Part shown: positions 41,561 through 50,497 of the stretch, one piece after another
Position numbering within the stretch: the first letter of the stretch is position 1
Layout: each line of letters begins with the position of its first letter
Assembly: GCF_004803405.1 (NCBI RefSeq)
Contig: NZ_SSXI01000144.1
Location: forward strand, 1 to 64,000
Direction: 5' to 3'
Source: Nocardioides sp.
GTDB lineage: Bacteria > Actinomycetota > Actinomycetes > Propionibacteriales > Nocardioidaceae
Length of the DNA: 64,000 nucleotides
Position numbers and translations under genes: made by a program
Notes under the pieces: model-generated
Told to the model about the DNA's origin: nothing
The model's database searches: none
Seen by the model: the letters and a program-made list of their open reading frames with translations, nothing else

Positions 41561-42976
41561 TTGGACTTCAAGCAGTTTCTCGTGGTGCTGCGACGTCGCT
41601 GGCTGAGCATCGTCCTCCTCGTCACGATCACCGTGGGAGTCGCGAGCGCACTGACCTTCACCCAGACCCCGCAGTACGCGTCGCAGTCCCGGGTGTTCCT
41701 GACCGTCGACGTGCGCAACACCACCGACGCCTACGCAGCGTCTCTCTTCGCGTCCAACCGCGCGAGCTCGTACGCCGACCTCGCCGGGAGCACGGAGCTC
41801 GCCCAGCGGGTGATCGACCAGCTCGACCTCGACATGACGGCCGAACAGCTCGCCTCCCGCATCTCCGCCGAGGTCACCGAGAGCACGTCCCTGATCGAGC
41901 TCCGGGTCACCGCCGACGACCCGCAGGAGGCCCGGACGATCGCCGAGGTCACCACCGCGCAGTTCACGAAGTACATAGCCGACCTCGAGACCCCGCGCGC
42001 CGGCAGCGAGTCGCAGCTGATCGCACAGGTCACCGACGAGGCCAGCCTCAACCGTTCCCAGGTCAGTCCCAACGTCGCGCTGAACCTCACCGTCGCGGTC
42101 CTGATCGGCCTGCTCGTCGGGATCGCGCTCGCGGTCACCCGCGACCTCCTCGACCGCACGATCCGTACGGCGGACCACGTCGCCGAGCTCACCGACGCCC
42201 CCGTGCTCGCCAGCATCGGCTTCGACCACGACATCCGCACCGCGCCCCTGCTCACCGACCTCGGGGGCTTCGCCGCGCGGACCGAGGCGTTCCGCCTGCT
42301 GCGCACGAACCTGCAGTTCATCGACCTCGACCACCAGCCACGCTCGCTCGTGATCACCAGCGCCGTCCCCGGCGAGGGCAAGACGATGACCTCCACCAAC
42401 CTCGCGCTGGCCCTGGCCCAGACCGGTCGCAACACCCTGATCATCGACGCCGATCTCCGCCGCCCCCGGGTCGCCAGCACGCTCGGCCTGGACCCGGCGA
42501 TCGGCCTCACCACCGCGCTCGTCGGAAAGACCGAGATCCACGACGCCATCCAGGTGCACGAGGCCAGCGGACTCCACGTCCTCGCGAGCGGCGCCAAGCC
42601 GCCCAACCCGACCGAGATCCTCCAGTCCAAGATCACCCAGGACCTCATCCGGCGGCTGCGGTCGTCCTACGACATGGTGATCATCGACGCACCGCCGCTG
42701 CTGCCGGTCGCGGACGCATCGGTCCTGGCGAAGCTCGCGGACGGAGTGATCATCGTCGTCCGCCACGGCAGGACCACCAAGGACCAGGTCAACGAGGCGA
42801 TCAAGCGGCTCAACCAGGTCGGCGCGCGGCTCTACGGCGTCGTGGTCAACATGGTCGCGAAGCGCGCCGTCGGCTCCTATTACTACTACTACTACGAGGA
42901 GACCGGGCCCGCCGGTCGCCAGCCGATCGCGGGACCGACCCGCGCGGGCGACAAGACCGGCCGCCGCCAGGCCTGA
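41561..42976 (+). CDS. Polysaccharide co-polymerase/BY-kinase (Wzc-like), cluster B
   Basis: This 471-residue paralogue of the cluster A kinase has helices at WLSIVLLVTITVGVASALTF and LNLTVAVLIGLLVGIALAV around a Wzz-like loop. The kinase shows Walker A TSAVPGEGKTMTSTNLA near residue 268, Walker A' IIDADLRRPRVAS and Walker B MVIIDAPPLLPVADASVL. The tail carries six consecutive tyrosines (Tyr440-445), a striking autophosphorylation tract, followed by about 26 residues. The TTG at 41561 is chosen because AAGGG lies before it and the product then begins with DFKQFLVVLRRRW. It should control chain length and export in cluster B. Confidence 0.92.
   Translation: MDFKQFLVVLRRRWLSIVLLVTITVGVASALTFTQTPQYASQSRVFLTVDVRNTTDAYAASLFASNRASSYADLAGSTELAQRVIDQLDLDMTAEQLASRISAEVTESTSLIELRVTADDPQEARTIAEVTTAQFTKYIADLETPRAGSESQLIAQVTDEASLNRSQVSPNVALNLTVAVLIGLLVGIALAVTRDLLDRTIRTADHVAELTDAPVLASIGFDHDIRTAPLLTDLGGFAARTEAFRLLRTNLQFIDLDHQPRSLVITSAVPGEGKTMTSTNLALALAQTGRNTLIIDADLRRPRVASTLGLDPAIGLTTALVGKTEIHDAIQVHEASGLHVLASGAKPPNPTEILQSKITQDLIRRLRSSYDMVIIDAPPLLPVADASVLAKLADGVIIVVRHGRTTKDQVNEAIKRLNQVGARLYGVVVNMVAKRAVGSYYYYYYEETGPAGRQPIAGPTRAGDKTGRRQA
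42878..42895 (+). repeat. Codon run for six consecutive tyrosines
   Basis: One TAT and five TAC codons in tandem encode Tyr440-445 at the tail of the cluster B BY-kinase. The tri-nucleotide run is prone to slippage in multiples of one codon, which would change the number of phosphorylation sites without a frameshift. Confidence 0.85.
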
Positions 42977-42994
42977 CCGAGCAGCCTGGGGTGG

Positions 42995-44191
42995 TCAGCC
43001 GAGCAGCTCGTCCAGCGCCTCCAGCACCCGCGGCACCGGCACCGACACGTCGTCGAGGACGCCCGCGTTGGCGCGACCGGGACGACCGTGGTGGTCGGCC
43101 ACCAGGTAGCGGTACTCCGCGCCGAGTGCCTGGCAGATCGACCACAGGCCGAGGTGCACGTAGGTCGCGGCGAACATCTCCAGGACGCGCACGCCCGGCG
43201 GGCTGAAGGTCACGTTCGTGAGCGCGGCACCGTGCGGCGCGACGATCACCTCCGCCTGGGCGAACACGTCGATCTGCTCCTGGACCGTCAAGCTGCCAGG
43301 GTCGAGCCTGAGGAAGCCGCGCTGCTCGAGGTGCGGCCACAGCTCGGCCTCCTCCACGTACCGACGGGTCCGGGGCAGGGCTCCGCGGGTGAGGTAGAGC
43401 CGGCGCGGCAGGTCGGGGACGTTGCGGGCAGGCAGCCGCTCCCGCAACCACGTGACCACCGCAGGGGGTGCCTGAAGGGCGGCATTGGGGTTGCTCGGCA
43501 CGAGCAGTCGGTCCGCAGAGACGGTGCGGCCCCGCTGCGGCTGGATGAGCCGCGCGGTCACCCCCGCCAGCTCGAGGAGCTCGCGCTGGTAGCGGGTCGC
43601 GTGGGACACCACGACCGCGTCGGGCTGGACTCCCGGCAGGCACTGCTCCACCGAGAGCAGCCGACCGATCGCGTCGTACAGGAAGTGGTAGTAATTCGTC
43701 GACGTCCCTCGGGTGGTGAGGCTCAGCACCGTCCCCGGCACGTGCTCGATATCGCCGAGGCTGGGTCGAAGGAAGATCGGGTGCTCCCGCCAGTCCTCGA
43801 CACCGAAGTAGGTGCTGGTCTCGTGGTCGAGCACGCCGGCGGGGGTGATCGCGGCTCCGTAGTCGCCGCTGAGCCTCCCGCCGCGGATGTCCAGCAGGAA
43901 GGTCGCCGGCACCGTGACGGAGCGAGCCTCGTCGAAGACCCGGTGTCCGGCCGGGTCCCCGTCGGTGGACGTCCGCTCCAGCTCCAGTGCGGGAGCTCCG
44001 GGATGGAGCGTGACCGCCTCGGGCTCCCGGGCGGAGGTCTCGGACGCCGTGGCGGTGGCGGTGCGGGGCACCCCCCGCGCACCGAGGAGCGGCGAGACCG
44101 CGCGGTAGGGGTACCCGCTCGCGCGAGACAGCAGTCGGTGGATGCGCTTGAAGAAGCGCCACCACGGACGCAGCCAGGAAGGAAGGGTCAC
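42995..44191 (-). CDS. Glycosyltransferase family 61 (DUF563)
   Basis: The 398-residue protein has the GT61 pattern: GTSTNYYHFLYDAIGRLLSV in the middle, then PRRLYLTRGALPRTRRYVEE. The C-terminal motif is IVAPHGAALTNVTFSPPGVR and then LEMFAATYVHLGLWSICQAL. GT61 enzymes include xylosyl- and arabinosyltransferases in plants and capsule enzymes in bacteria; donor and acceptor are unknown here. It starts at GTG four bases after the preceding GT gene and ends a three-gene minus-strand operon. Confidence 0.87.
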   Translation of the reverse strand: MTLPSWLRPWWRFFKRIHRLLSRASGYPYRAVSPLLGARGVPRTATATASETSAREPEAVTLHPGAPALELERTSTDGDPAGHRVFDEARSVTVPATFLLDIRGGRLSGDYGAAITPAGVLDHETSTYFGVEDWREHPIFLRPSLGDIEHVPGTVLSLTTRGTSTNYYHFLYDAIGRLLSVEQCLPGVQPDAVVVSHATRYQRELLELAGVTARLIQPQRGRTVSADRLLVPSNPNAALQAPPAVVTWLRERLPARNVPDLPRRLYLTRGALPRTRRYVEEAELWPHLEQRGFLRLDPGSLTVQEQIDVFAQAEVIVAPHGAALTNVTFSPPGVRVLEMFAATYVHLGLWSICQALGAEYRYLVADHHGRPGRANAGVLDDVSVPVPRVLEALDELLG

Positions 44192-44195
44192 ACCG

Positions 44196-45230
44196 TCACC
44201 TCGCGACCAGCCGACGGACCACCCACCACACGGGTCGGAAGGTGATGACCGATCGGATCGCTGCCCGCAGCCAGAGCGGACGGATCAGCCTGCGTGCCCA
44301 GCGCGAGAGCCGGCCGTCGGTGCGCAGCAGGTCGAGCTCGAGCTCGGCCGAGACCGCCCGGTTGAGCTCCACCCGCTCGGGGTGCACGAGCGGGAACGGC
44401 ATGGGCTCCGACGGCACCGGGTCCTTCGCCGCCGTGGTGTGCGTCGCGTCGGGCCCGTACCCGTCGTTCTGCACCAGGTTGTACGCCGGCGTGGCCGCCA
44501 CCCCGCGCTCGGCCATGATGGTCACCCACCAGTGGTGGTCCCAGCCGCGCAGGTCGCCGTTCTCCTCCTGGGCAACCTCGGTGAAGTGCCGGAGCGCCGC
44601 CTCGGTCGCGAGCGAGTCCGGGTGCGGGAGCATCGGCGCCGGGCGTACCGCCGCTGCGGTGCGCGGCTGCTGCCCGACCCGGTCCTCTGCGCCGGCGTGG
44701 TCGCGGGGGAACGTGGCCCGGTGGGCGTGCCACCGGTCGGCCCAGGTCGCCCAGCCCCACACGCTCGCCCACGAGCTGAAGCCGTAGCTGTCGCCGTCGA
44801 ACATCCGCCGAGGGACGCTCTTGCTGTCCCCGGCGATCTGCCACACGCGGCGCTCCTCGGCGTAGCGGTCCAGCAGCTCGGTGCAGAAGTCGAAGAAGGT
44901 GGGCTCGGGGACGCAGTCGTCCTCCAGGACGATGGCCCGGTCCACCTGGCTGAACACCCAGTCGAGCCCCAGCTCGACGTTCGCCTCCAGGCCCAGGTTC
45001 CGCTCGGCGAACCGGGTCTGGACCTGACCGGGCCACGGCTCGGTCGTCAGGATGTCGCGCACCTCCGCGCAGAGCCTCTCATCGGAGGGGTGCGTGGACC
45101 GCGGGCCATCGGCCAGCAGGAACAGTCGGGCCGGCCTGGTCTGCCGGATCACCTCCACCGTTCGCCGGGTCACCTCCGGCCGGTTGAACGTGATCAGCAC
45201 GAGGGGGGTGCTGAGTGACGACTCAGGCAC
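44196..45230 (-). CDS. Glycosyltransferase (GT-A fold), tandem paralogue 2
   Basis: This 344-residue GT-A-type protein contains TPLVLITFNRPEVTRRTVEV at its N-terminus, the metal-site segment AIVLEDDCVPEPTFFDF, and the conserved block WASVWGWATWADRW. Later it has GWDHHWWVTIMAERG. It shares nearly identical blocks and exactly the same length with the gene before it, showing tandem duplication. It starts at GTG, overlapping the upstream paralogue by eight bases. A short membrane-associating C-terminus (RPLWLRAAIRSVITF) is present. Sugar specificity is unknown. Confidence 0.85.
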   Translation of the reverse strand: MPESSLSTPLVLITFNRPEVTRRTVEVIRQTRPARLFLLADGPRSTHPSDERLCAEVRDILTTEPWPGQVQTRFAERNLGLEANVELGLDWVFSQVDRAIVLEDDCVPEPTFFDFCTELLDRYAEERRVWQIAGDSKSVPRRMFDGDSYGFSSWASVWGWATWADRWHAHRATFPRDHAGAEDRVGQQPRTAAAVRPAPMLPHPDSLATEAALRHFTEVAQEENGDLRGWDHHWWVTIMAERGVAATPAYNLVQNDGYGPDATHTTAAKDPVPSEPMPFPLVHPERVELNRAVSAELELDLLRTDGRLSRWARRLIRPLWLRAAIRSVITFRPVWWVVRRLVAR

Positions 45231-46257
45231 GGGTCCCCCTGTCCACCAGGCGCGACGCCGTACGTGCGACGCCCACCGCCGCCCTGCTGTTCGCCGTCGA
45301 CCGGGCGATGTCGCGCAGCCTCTGCGACTTCACCAGCCGCCGCGCCAGCCTGGCGGTTCGACCACCCACCCGACTGAGCGCCAGCTCGAGCTCTCGCTCC
45401 ACCTCGACGTTGAGGGTCACCTGCGGGGGGTGCCGAACTGGAGCCTCCATCGCGCCCGCGGGGTGATCGCGGCGTCCGGCGGCCACCCCGTGCGTCGCGT
45501 CGGGCCCCCAACCGACGTTCTGCACCATGTTCACCGCGGGCGAGACCGCCAGGGCGCCCACGCTCAGCATCGTCAGCCACCAGTGCTTGTCCCAACCGTG
45601 GGTGACGACGTCGGACGAGACGGCGGCCTCGGCGAAGTGACGCTGGCCGGACCGGGTGACCAGCAGCCCGCGCTGCTGGCGTGCCGGCCGGGTTCGCACC
45701 GGAGGCGCACCGGCGTCGCCAGGGGCACGGCCTGCGTGGTCGCGGGTGAAGACGGCGCGATGCTGCTGCCACCGGTCCGCCCACGTCGCCCAGCCCCAGA
45801 CGCTCGCCCAGGCAGTGAAGGCGTAGCTGTGGTCACCGAAGAACTTGCGCGGGACCCCGAAGCTGCTGCCCGAGATCTGCCAGATCCGCTGATCGTCGCG
45901 GTAGCGGTCGAGGAGCTCGGCCGCGAACGTGAAGAACGAGGGATCCGCCACGCAGTCGTCCTCCAGCACGATCGCCTCGCCCACCTGGGAGAAGACCCAG
46001 TCCAGCCCCAACTCGACGTTCGCCTCGAGGCCGATGTTCTGCTCGGCGACCCGTCGGTGCACCGTGCACGGCCAGTCGATCTCCTCGAGGACCGCGCGGG
46101 TCGCCTCGCACCGCTCGGCGTCCGCCGGGCGATCCGGCCGAGGCCCATCCACCACGAGGAACAGCTGCTGCGGCCGAACGAGGCGGATCGCGTCGAGCGT
46201 CCGACGGGTCAGGTCCGGCCGGTTGAACGCGACTAGGACCACGGGGGTGGTGAACAA
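45223..46257 (-). CDS. Glycosyltransferase (GT-A fold), tandem paralogue 1
   Basis: The 344-residue product shows TPVVLVAFNRPDLTRRTLDA, the shared block NIGLEANVELGLDWVFSQV, AIVLEDDCVADPSFFTF and WASVWGWATWADRW. GWDKHWWLTMLSVG and GWGPDATHG follow. The start is a TTG at 46257, five bases behind GAGGAGG, a strong ribosome-binding site that overrides the longer upstream frame. It is the first gene of a three-gene operon with its paralogue and a GT61 enzyme. The two copies may add the same sugar at successive positions, or may have diverged in acceptor. Confidence 0.86.
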   Translation of the reverse strand: MFTTPVVLVAFNRPDLTRRTLDAIRLVRPQQLFLVVDGPRPDRPADAERCEATRAVLEEIDWPCTVHRRVAEQNIGLEANVELGLDWVFSQVGEAIVLEDDCVADPSFFTFAAELLDRYRDDQRIWQISGSSFGVPRKFFGDHSYAFTAWASVWGWATWADRWQQHRAVFTRDHAGRAPGDAGAPPVRTRPARQQRGLLVTRSGQRHFAEAAVSSDVVTHGWDKHWWLTMLSVGALAVSPAVNMVQNVGWGPDATHGVAAGRRDHPAGAMEAPVRHPPQVTLNVEVERELELALSRVGGRTARLARRLVKSQRLRDIARSTANSRAAVGVARTASRLVDRGTRA

Positions 46258-46333
46258 GCAGCCTCCTCGACAACGGGCACCGACGGTCGTCGCCGTCGCC
46301 GGACATTCCACCACGAGGTGGCGGGGGTCAGGC

Positions 46334-46339
46334 TACAGT
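46334..46339 (+). promoter_or_regulatory. -10 box of the sugar O-methyltransferase gene, leaderless
   Basis: TACAGT lies eight bases before the GTG at 46348, supporting that start over the ATG at 46408. Confidence 0.4.
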
Positions 46340-46347
46340 TGCCGACC

Positions 46348-47421
46348 GTGCCTTCCCCACGGACCGACGGACGGATCACCCGAAGCAAGCTCCCCTACCG
46401 CGAGTCGATGTCGACCTGGCTCCGCCGTCAGACGAAGGCGGGCGCCGCACGCGCCGGCATCATGGTCAGCCGCCTCGACGAGGAGAGTCGTCGCTACATC
46501 GCGGTGAACCACAACGACTCCGTCCCGCTGCCGGCAGGCGCGGAGGACTTCCTGCGTCGGGACAACCCTCGACTCGTCGAGCTCGAGGCGGCCTACGACG
46601 CGCTCGCCATCCCAGCGGCGGCCCACACGCAATGGCGGCCCTCGTTCCTCCGCAAGAACCTCGCGATGTCCTGGTTCCGCGGCGACAACGCCTACGTCTG
46701 GCAGATCCGCCAGCTCGGCAGGGCCACCCGCCTGCGGATGTACCTCGCCATGCTCGACGTTCTGGAACGCGACGACCTCCGCCTCGCCGAGAAGCTGGAG
46801 GAGGACGGCCTGTTCGGTGCCTGGACCTTCGAGTTCGGGGACCGGCCGTCGGTCAGTCGCGACCTGCTCGACAGCATCAACGAGATCAACTACCTCGACG
46901 ACCAGATGGGGCTGACGTCGATCGACGAGCTGCGGGTCCTCGACATCGGCGCCGGCTATGGCCGTCTTGCCCACCGCATGTCTGCGGGGCTGCCGAACCT
47001 GGCCGCCTACGACTGCATCGACGGCGTGGCCACGTCGACGTTCCTGTGCGAGTACTACACGCGGTTCCGCCAGGTCCCCGAGTCCGTCCGGGTGATCCGC
47101 CTGGACCGCCATGAGGAGCTGGGAGAGCGCTACGACGTGGCGGTCAACATCCACAGCTTCTCAGAGTGCTCGATCGACGCCATCCGCTGGTGGCTGGACC
47201 GTATCGCCGAGCGCCAGATCCCCTGGCTCCTGATCGTCCCGAACACGCCCGACGAGCTGCGCAGCACCGAGCTGGACGGCAGCATGCTGCCGTTCCGCCA
47301 GGACGTGCTGGACCGGGGCTACGAGCTCGTCGACACCCGGCCGATCCACCAGTCCGACGAGCTGCGTGAGCTGATCGACCTGCACGACCAGTTCTACTTG
47401 TTCCGCCGCACCGGCATCTGA
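46348..47421 (+). CDS. Putative sugar O-methyltransferase
   Basis: The 357-residue protein has an N-terminal helical region of about 190 residues. A SAM-binding fold follows with VLDIGAGYGRLAHRMSAGL (motif I), YDCIDGVATSTFLCEYY and VAVNIHSFSECSIDAIRWWL. The arrangement and the last segment are those of putative sugar O-methyltransferases in polysaccharide loci, which cap or decorate sugar residues. The GTG at 46348 follows a leaderless -10 box; ATG at 46408 is the alternative. Its last 28 bases overlap the convergent flippase gene. Confidence 0.8.
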   Translation: MPSPRTDGRITRSKLPYRESMSTWLRRQTKAGAARAGIMVSRLDEESRRYIAVNHNDSVPLPAGAEDFLRRDNPRLVELEAAYDALAIPAAAHTQWRPSFLRKNLAMSWFRGDNAYVWQIRQLGRATRLRMYLAMLDVLERDDLRLAEKLEEDGLFGAWTFEFGDRPSVSRDLLDSINEINYLDDQMGLTSIDELRVLDIGAGYGRLAHRMSAGLPNLAAYDCIDGVATSTFLCEYYTRFRQVPESVRVIRLDRHEELGERYDVAVNIHSFSECSIDAIRWWLDRIAERQIPWLLIVPNTPDELRSTELDGSMLPFRQDVLDRGYELVDTRPIHQSDELRELIDLHDQFYLFRRTGI

Positions 47422-48683
47422 CCCGCGACCGGCGCAGCGTCCTCTCGCGGCTCGCGACCGTCCCACCACAGCGCGACGTACCAGCACAGGGTGGAGACCC
47501 CGGTCCCGGCGGCCATCCCCCACAGCGCGCCGGCGACGTCGCCGAGGGCGGCCCCGGCCACCATCGTCAGTCCCACCAGCACCATGCTGACGATGTCGGT
47601 CACCATCGCCAGCTGGATGCGGTGGCGACCGATGAGAGACGCGCGGATGCCGGCCTGTGCGGACATCAGCACGATCCGCAGGCTCACCGCCAGCATGAAC
47701 GGCTCCACGATCGTCCAGGCTTCGCCCAGAAGCATCCGACCGATCACGTCGGGGAGGAACACCAGCACGATCAGGTTGGCCACGCCGATCGCGGCGGCGA
47801 TCGCGATCGCACGCCGCATGTGTCGTGTCACCGCCGCCAGATCGTCGCGCTCACGGGCGATGTCCGTCGCCGCGGACGTCGAGACCGCCATCTGCACCGC
47901 GGTGCTCGGCGAGGCCAGCAAGGTGGCCGCGCGGAACGCGGCAACGGCGACGGGGCTGCTGAACAGCGCCATCAGGGAGGAGGTCACCAGGACGGTGGCG
48001 CTGGCGGTCAGGCCGCTGACCATCGAGCGCCAGGAGAAGTCCCAGCGGTCCCGGACCCAGCGCAGCCCGTCCCGGGCGGGCATCCCGTACTGCACGAGGA
48101 CCACCAGACCGGCGACGGCGCCGGATGCCGCCCACACCGCCACCAGCCAGCCGAGGGTCGCTGACCCGAGCATCTGGAGGACCGGGAACCCGACCGCGAG
48201 CCCGGCCATCCAGACCAGGTCGAGCGCGACCGCGTACGACGGACGGTGCCGCGCGATCGCGAGGTACCGCCCCACGTCCTGCATCAGGAGCAGCGGCAGC
48301 GCGAGTCCCAGGACGAGGAGCGGGACACCCAGCCCGCTGCCGACGGCGCGCAGGCCCAGCGCCGCGACGATGCACACCAACCCGGCAGCGGAGCTCAGCA
48401 GCGCGGCCGACCCGAGCACGCTGCGCGCGCGGTGGTCCGCGTCCTCGGGGTGGACCAGCACGGTCGTCGAGACCAGGCTGCGGAACGCGACCTGCGCCAC
48501 CATGAAGACCATCATCACGAGGCTGAACTCGCCGAACGCGATCGGCGAGGTCGCATGAGCGACCCATACGAGCGCGGCGACGTTGACCACACCGGAGAGC
48601 ACCTGGTCGACGGTGACCAGTCCGAGTCGTCGTCCGGCGGACGTCGGACTTCCCGGTTCCTGCGCCGTCAACCCGTCCGTCAC
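47394..48683 (-). CDS. Polysaccharide flippase (Wzx/oligosaccharide flippase), cluster B
   Basis: This hydrophobic protein of about 429 residues has twelve or more helices (VDQVLSGVVNVAALVWVAHA, VGSGLGVPLLVLGLALPLLL, RRAIAIAAAIGVANLIVLVF). Amphipathic loops fit the MOP flippase superfamily. It starts at the GTG at 48683, giving TDGLTAQEPG before the first helix, with GAGGA nearby; the long upstream frame is discarded. It overlaps the convergent methyltransferase gene by 28 bases. It would flip the lipid-linked repeat unit of the cluster B polysaccharide. Confidence 0.82.
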   Translation of the reverse strand: MTDGLTAQEPGSPTSAGRRLGLVTVDQVLSGVVNVAALVWVAHATSPIAFGEFSLVMMVFMVAQVAFRSLVSTTVLVHPEDADHRARSVLGSAALLSSAAGLVCIVAALGLRAVGSGLGVPLLVLGLALPLLLMQDVGRYLAIARHRPSYAVALDLVWMAGLAVGFPVLQMLGSATLGWLVAVWAASGAVAGLVVLVQYGMPARDGLRWVRDRWDFSWRSMVSGLTASATVLVTSSLMALFSSPVAVAAFRAATLLASPSTAVQMAVSTSAATDIARERDDLAAVTRHMRRAIAIAAAIGVANLIVLVFLPDVIGRMLLGEAWTIVEPFMLAVSLRIVLMSAQAGIRASLIGRHRIQLAMVTDIVSMVLVGLTMVAGAALGDVAGALWGMAAGTGVSTLCWYVALWWDGREPREDAAPVAGQMPVRRNK

Positions 48684-48761
48684 GGTGATGATCCTCGCAG
48701 AAGCGACGAACGTCGCGAAGTCGATCCCGCCTGTCCACGCGCTTGTGCCACACTGCGTGCC

Positions 48762-49748
48762 GTGGTCCTGAGTTCCGCCTTGCACCGAGCCCGGGGGTCG
48801 ATGCGGGTCCAGCAGCAGCTGACGCGGGTTCGGGTCGCCCGCGATCGCTTGATCGATCATCCCCTCCGTCAGCTCGAGAGAGCGCGTCGACGCCTGGTCT
48901 CGGAGGACGTGGATGTCCTGCTGCTGGGCGACAGCTCGATGCTCTGCTGGTCTCCGCGGGACACCGACCGCACCATGATCCCCACGATGCTGGCCGACCG
49001 CATCGGTGGCAACGTCGTGACCGTCCAGGGACCCGGCTACGGCGCTGCCATCTACGGCGAGGCGCTGCGCATCCTGGGCACGCTCGACAGGCGCCCGTCG
49101 GCGGTGGTGTTCTCCATGGCCGTGCGGCTCAACACCGCCACCCACGTCCTGCGCCACCCCGTCGTGGGATACCCCCGCTCCCTGCGAGCGCTGGCCACGG
49201 TCAAGGGAGCCGGCCGACCGATCCGGTATGTCGGTCGCGGCGGCTCCTCCCACACCGACGCGGAACGATCAGCGTTCTACGCGCTTCCGGTGACGAGTCG
49301 CTGGTCGGGCGACCACACCATCGACTACTTCCGCCGCCGGTTGGACGGCATGGGAGCGCCGCCGTGGCCCGAGGAGCTGGAGCGTCTCCGGTTCGACTAC
49401 TTCCATGGTGAGCGCGTCCTGCCGGACAATCCGGGTCTCCCGCTGATCCAGCAGTTCGGCCGGCAGGTGGAGGACTACGGCGTCCCCACGGTCGGGTTCT
49501 GGAGCAAGCCGCCGCTCCAGCGGGGCGAGCTGCACTTCCCCGGCGAGTTCGAGTCGCACGTCCGGGACAACCTGTCGAAGGTTCAGGCAGCCTTGAGCGC
49601 CGGGGGTCCGTCCCTGCCGCCACTTCTGGAGATCGACATCGCCGAGGACGAGTTCGAGGACAGCCAGAACGCCATCGAGCACTTCGACCACGCGGGCCGG
49701 ACCAAGATCGCGGAGGCCCTCGCGAGCGTGGTCAGCAGGACCGGCTGA
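48762..49748 (+). CDS. SGNH/GDSL-like hydrolase, first of a pair
   Basis: The product (about 328 aa) has DVDVLLLGDSSMLCW near residue 50, the GDS block carrying the nucleophilic Ser. GNVVTVQGPGYGAAIYGEAL and SAVVFSMAVRLNTATHV follow, with a late IEHFDHAGRTKIAEA that can supply the Asp/His pair. This is an SGNH-hydrolase fold, often an esterase or acetyl-transfer partner in polysaccharide loci. I start at the GTG at 48762; the ATG at 48801 is a reasonable alternative. No signal peptide is seen. It is two bases ahead of a second SGNH gene. Confidence 0.72.
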   Translation: MVLSSALHRARGSMRVQQQLTRVRVARDRLIDHPLRQLERARRRLVSEDVDVLLLGDSSMLCWSPRDTDRTMIPTMLADRIGGNVVTVQGPGYGAAIYGEALRILGTLDRRPSAVVFSMAVRLNTATHVLRHPVVGYPRSLRALATVKGAGRPIRYVGRGGSSHTDAERSAFYALPVTSRWSGDHTIDYFRRRLDGMGAPPWPEELERLRFDYFHGERVLPDNPGLPLIQQFGRQVEDYGVPTVGFWSKPPLQRGELHFPGEFESHVRDNLSKVQAALSAGGPSLPPLLEIDIAEDEFEDSQNAIEHFDHAGRTKIAEALASVVSRTG

Positions 49749-49750
49749 GC

Positions 49751-50488
49751 ATGCTGGTTCGTCTCCGGATTCGCGCCTATCGCATGCGCGAGGGCGTACT
49801 CGCCGTCATCGGCATGGCCCGACTCCTTCGCGCTCTGCAGCGCGGAGGAGTCGAGGAGCTCTGGATCGGGGACTCGCATTCCGTCCTGCTCAACACGTCG
49901 CGCTTCCCCTTCCCCACGCTGGCCCCCGTCGGGGAGGGGAGGTGGGTCTGGCACCTCGGTCCACGTCTCATGTTCTCCATGGCGCGCGACGGCCTGCTGC
50001 CCTACGTGCGGAGGTTCGCTCGCCTCGCCGGACGCATCGAGCGGGCCCGGGACGTCAGCTACCTGTTCGTGTTCGGCGAGATCGACATCCGCTGCCACCT
50101 CGCGCCGAGGCTTCGACGGGGCGAGCACCTCGACTTCGTCACGGCCTACGTGGACCGCGTGGCCGCACTGGTTCGCGACCTCGGCGGCACCCGGGCGGTG
50201 GTCGTGGTTCCTGTCCCACCCGCGGTGGACGCCCTGGACCACAGCGCGTTCCCGGTGATCGGCACGCCTGAGGAGCGGCTCGCTGCCCACGACGCGCTGC
50301 GGAGGCGGCTCGTCGAGGAAGCAGCCAACCACTCGGCGCCGAGGGTCGACATCCTGGATCTGACACCGGCACTGGCCGGCGAGACCGGGCTGCTCCGGGA
50401 CGAGCTCACCGACGACGGGTGCCATACGAACGACGCCGGGCGCGCGGTGGTGCGCGAGGTCTCGCGAGGCTTCCTCCGGACCGGTTGA
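49751..50488 (+). CDS. SGNH/GDSL-like hydrolase, second of a pair
   Basis: The 245-residue protein has EELWIGDSHSVLLNTSRFP near residue 37 (GDS nucleophile). YLFVFGEIDIRCHLAPRL is in the position of the oxyanion-hole blocks. LTDDGCHTNDAGRAVVREV gives the C-terminal Asp-x-x-His pair. All SGNH catalytic residues are thus visible. It follows the first SGNH gene by two bases and is surely co-transcribed. It lacks an export signal, so it may act on cytoplasmic lipid-linked or nucleotide-linked sugars, for example in deacetylation (inference). Confidence 0.82.
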   Translation: MLVRLRIRAYRMREGVLAVIGMARLLRALQRGGVEELWIGDSHSVLLNTSRFPFPTLAPVGEGRWVWHLGPRLMFSMARDGLLPYVRRFARLAGRIERARDVSYLFVFGEIDIRCHLAPRLRRGEHLDFVTAYVDRVAALVRDLGGTRAVVVVPVPPAVDALDHSAFPVIGTPEERLAAHDALRRRLVEEAANHSAPRVDILDLTPALAGETGLLRDELTDDGCHTNDAGRAVVREVSRGFLRTG

Positions 50489-50497
50489 CGCGCAGCG

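Noticed and set aside
40747-43206. 819-residue plus-strand frame spanning the DUF4012 and BY-kinase genes
   Set aside because: It is an out-of-frame shadow, proline/arginine-rich, overlapping two well-supported genes on both strands.
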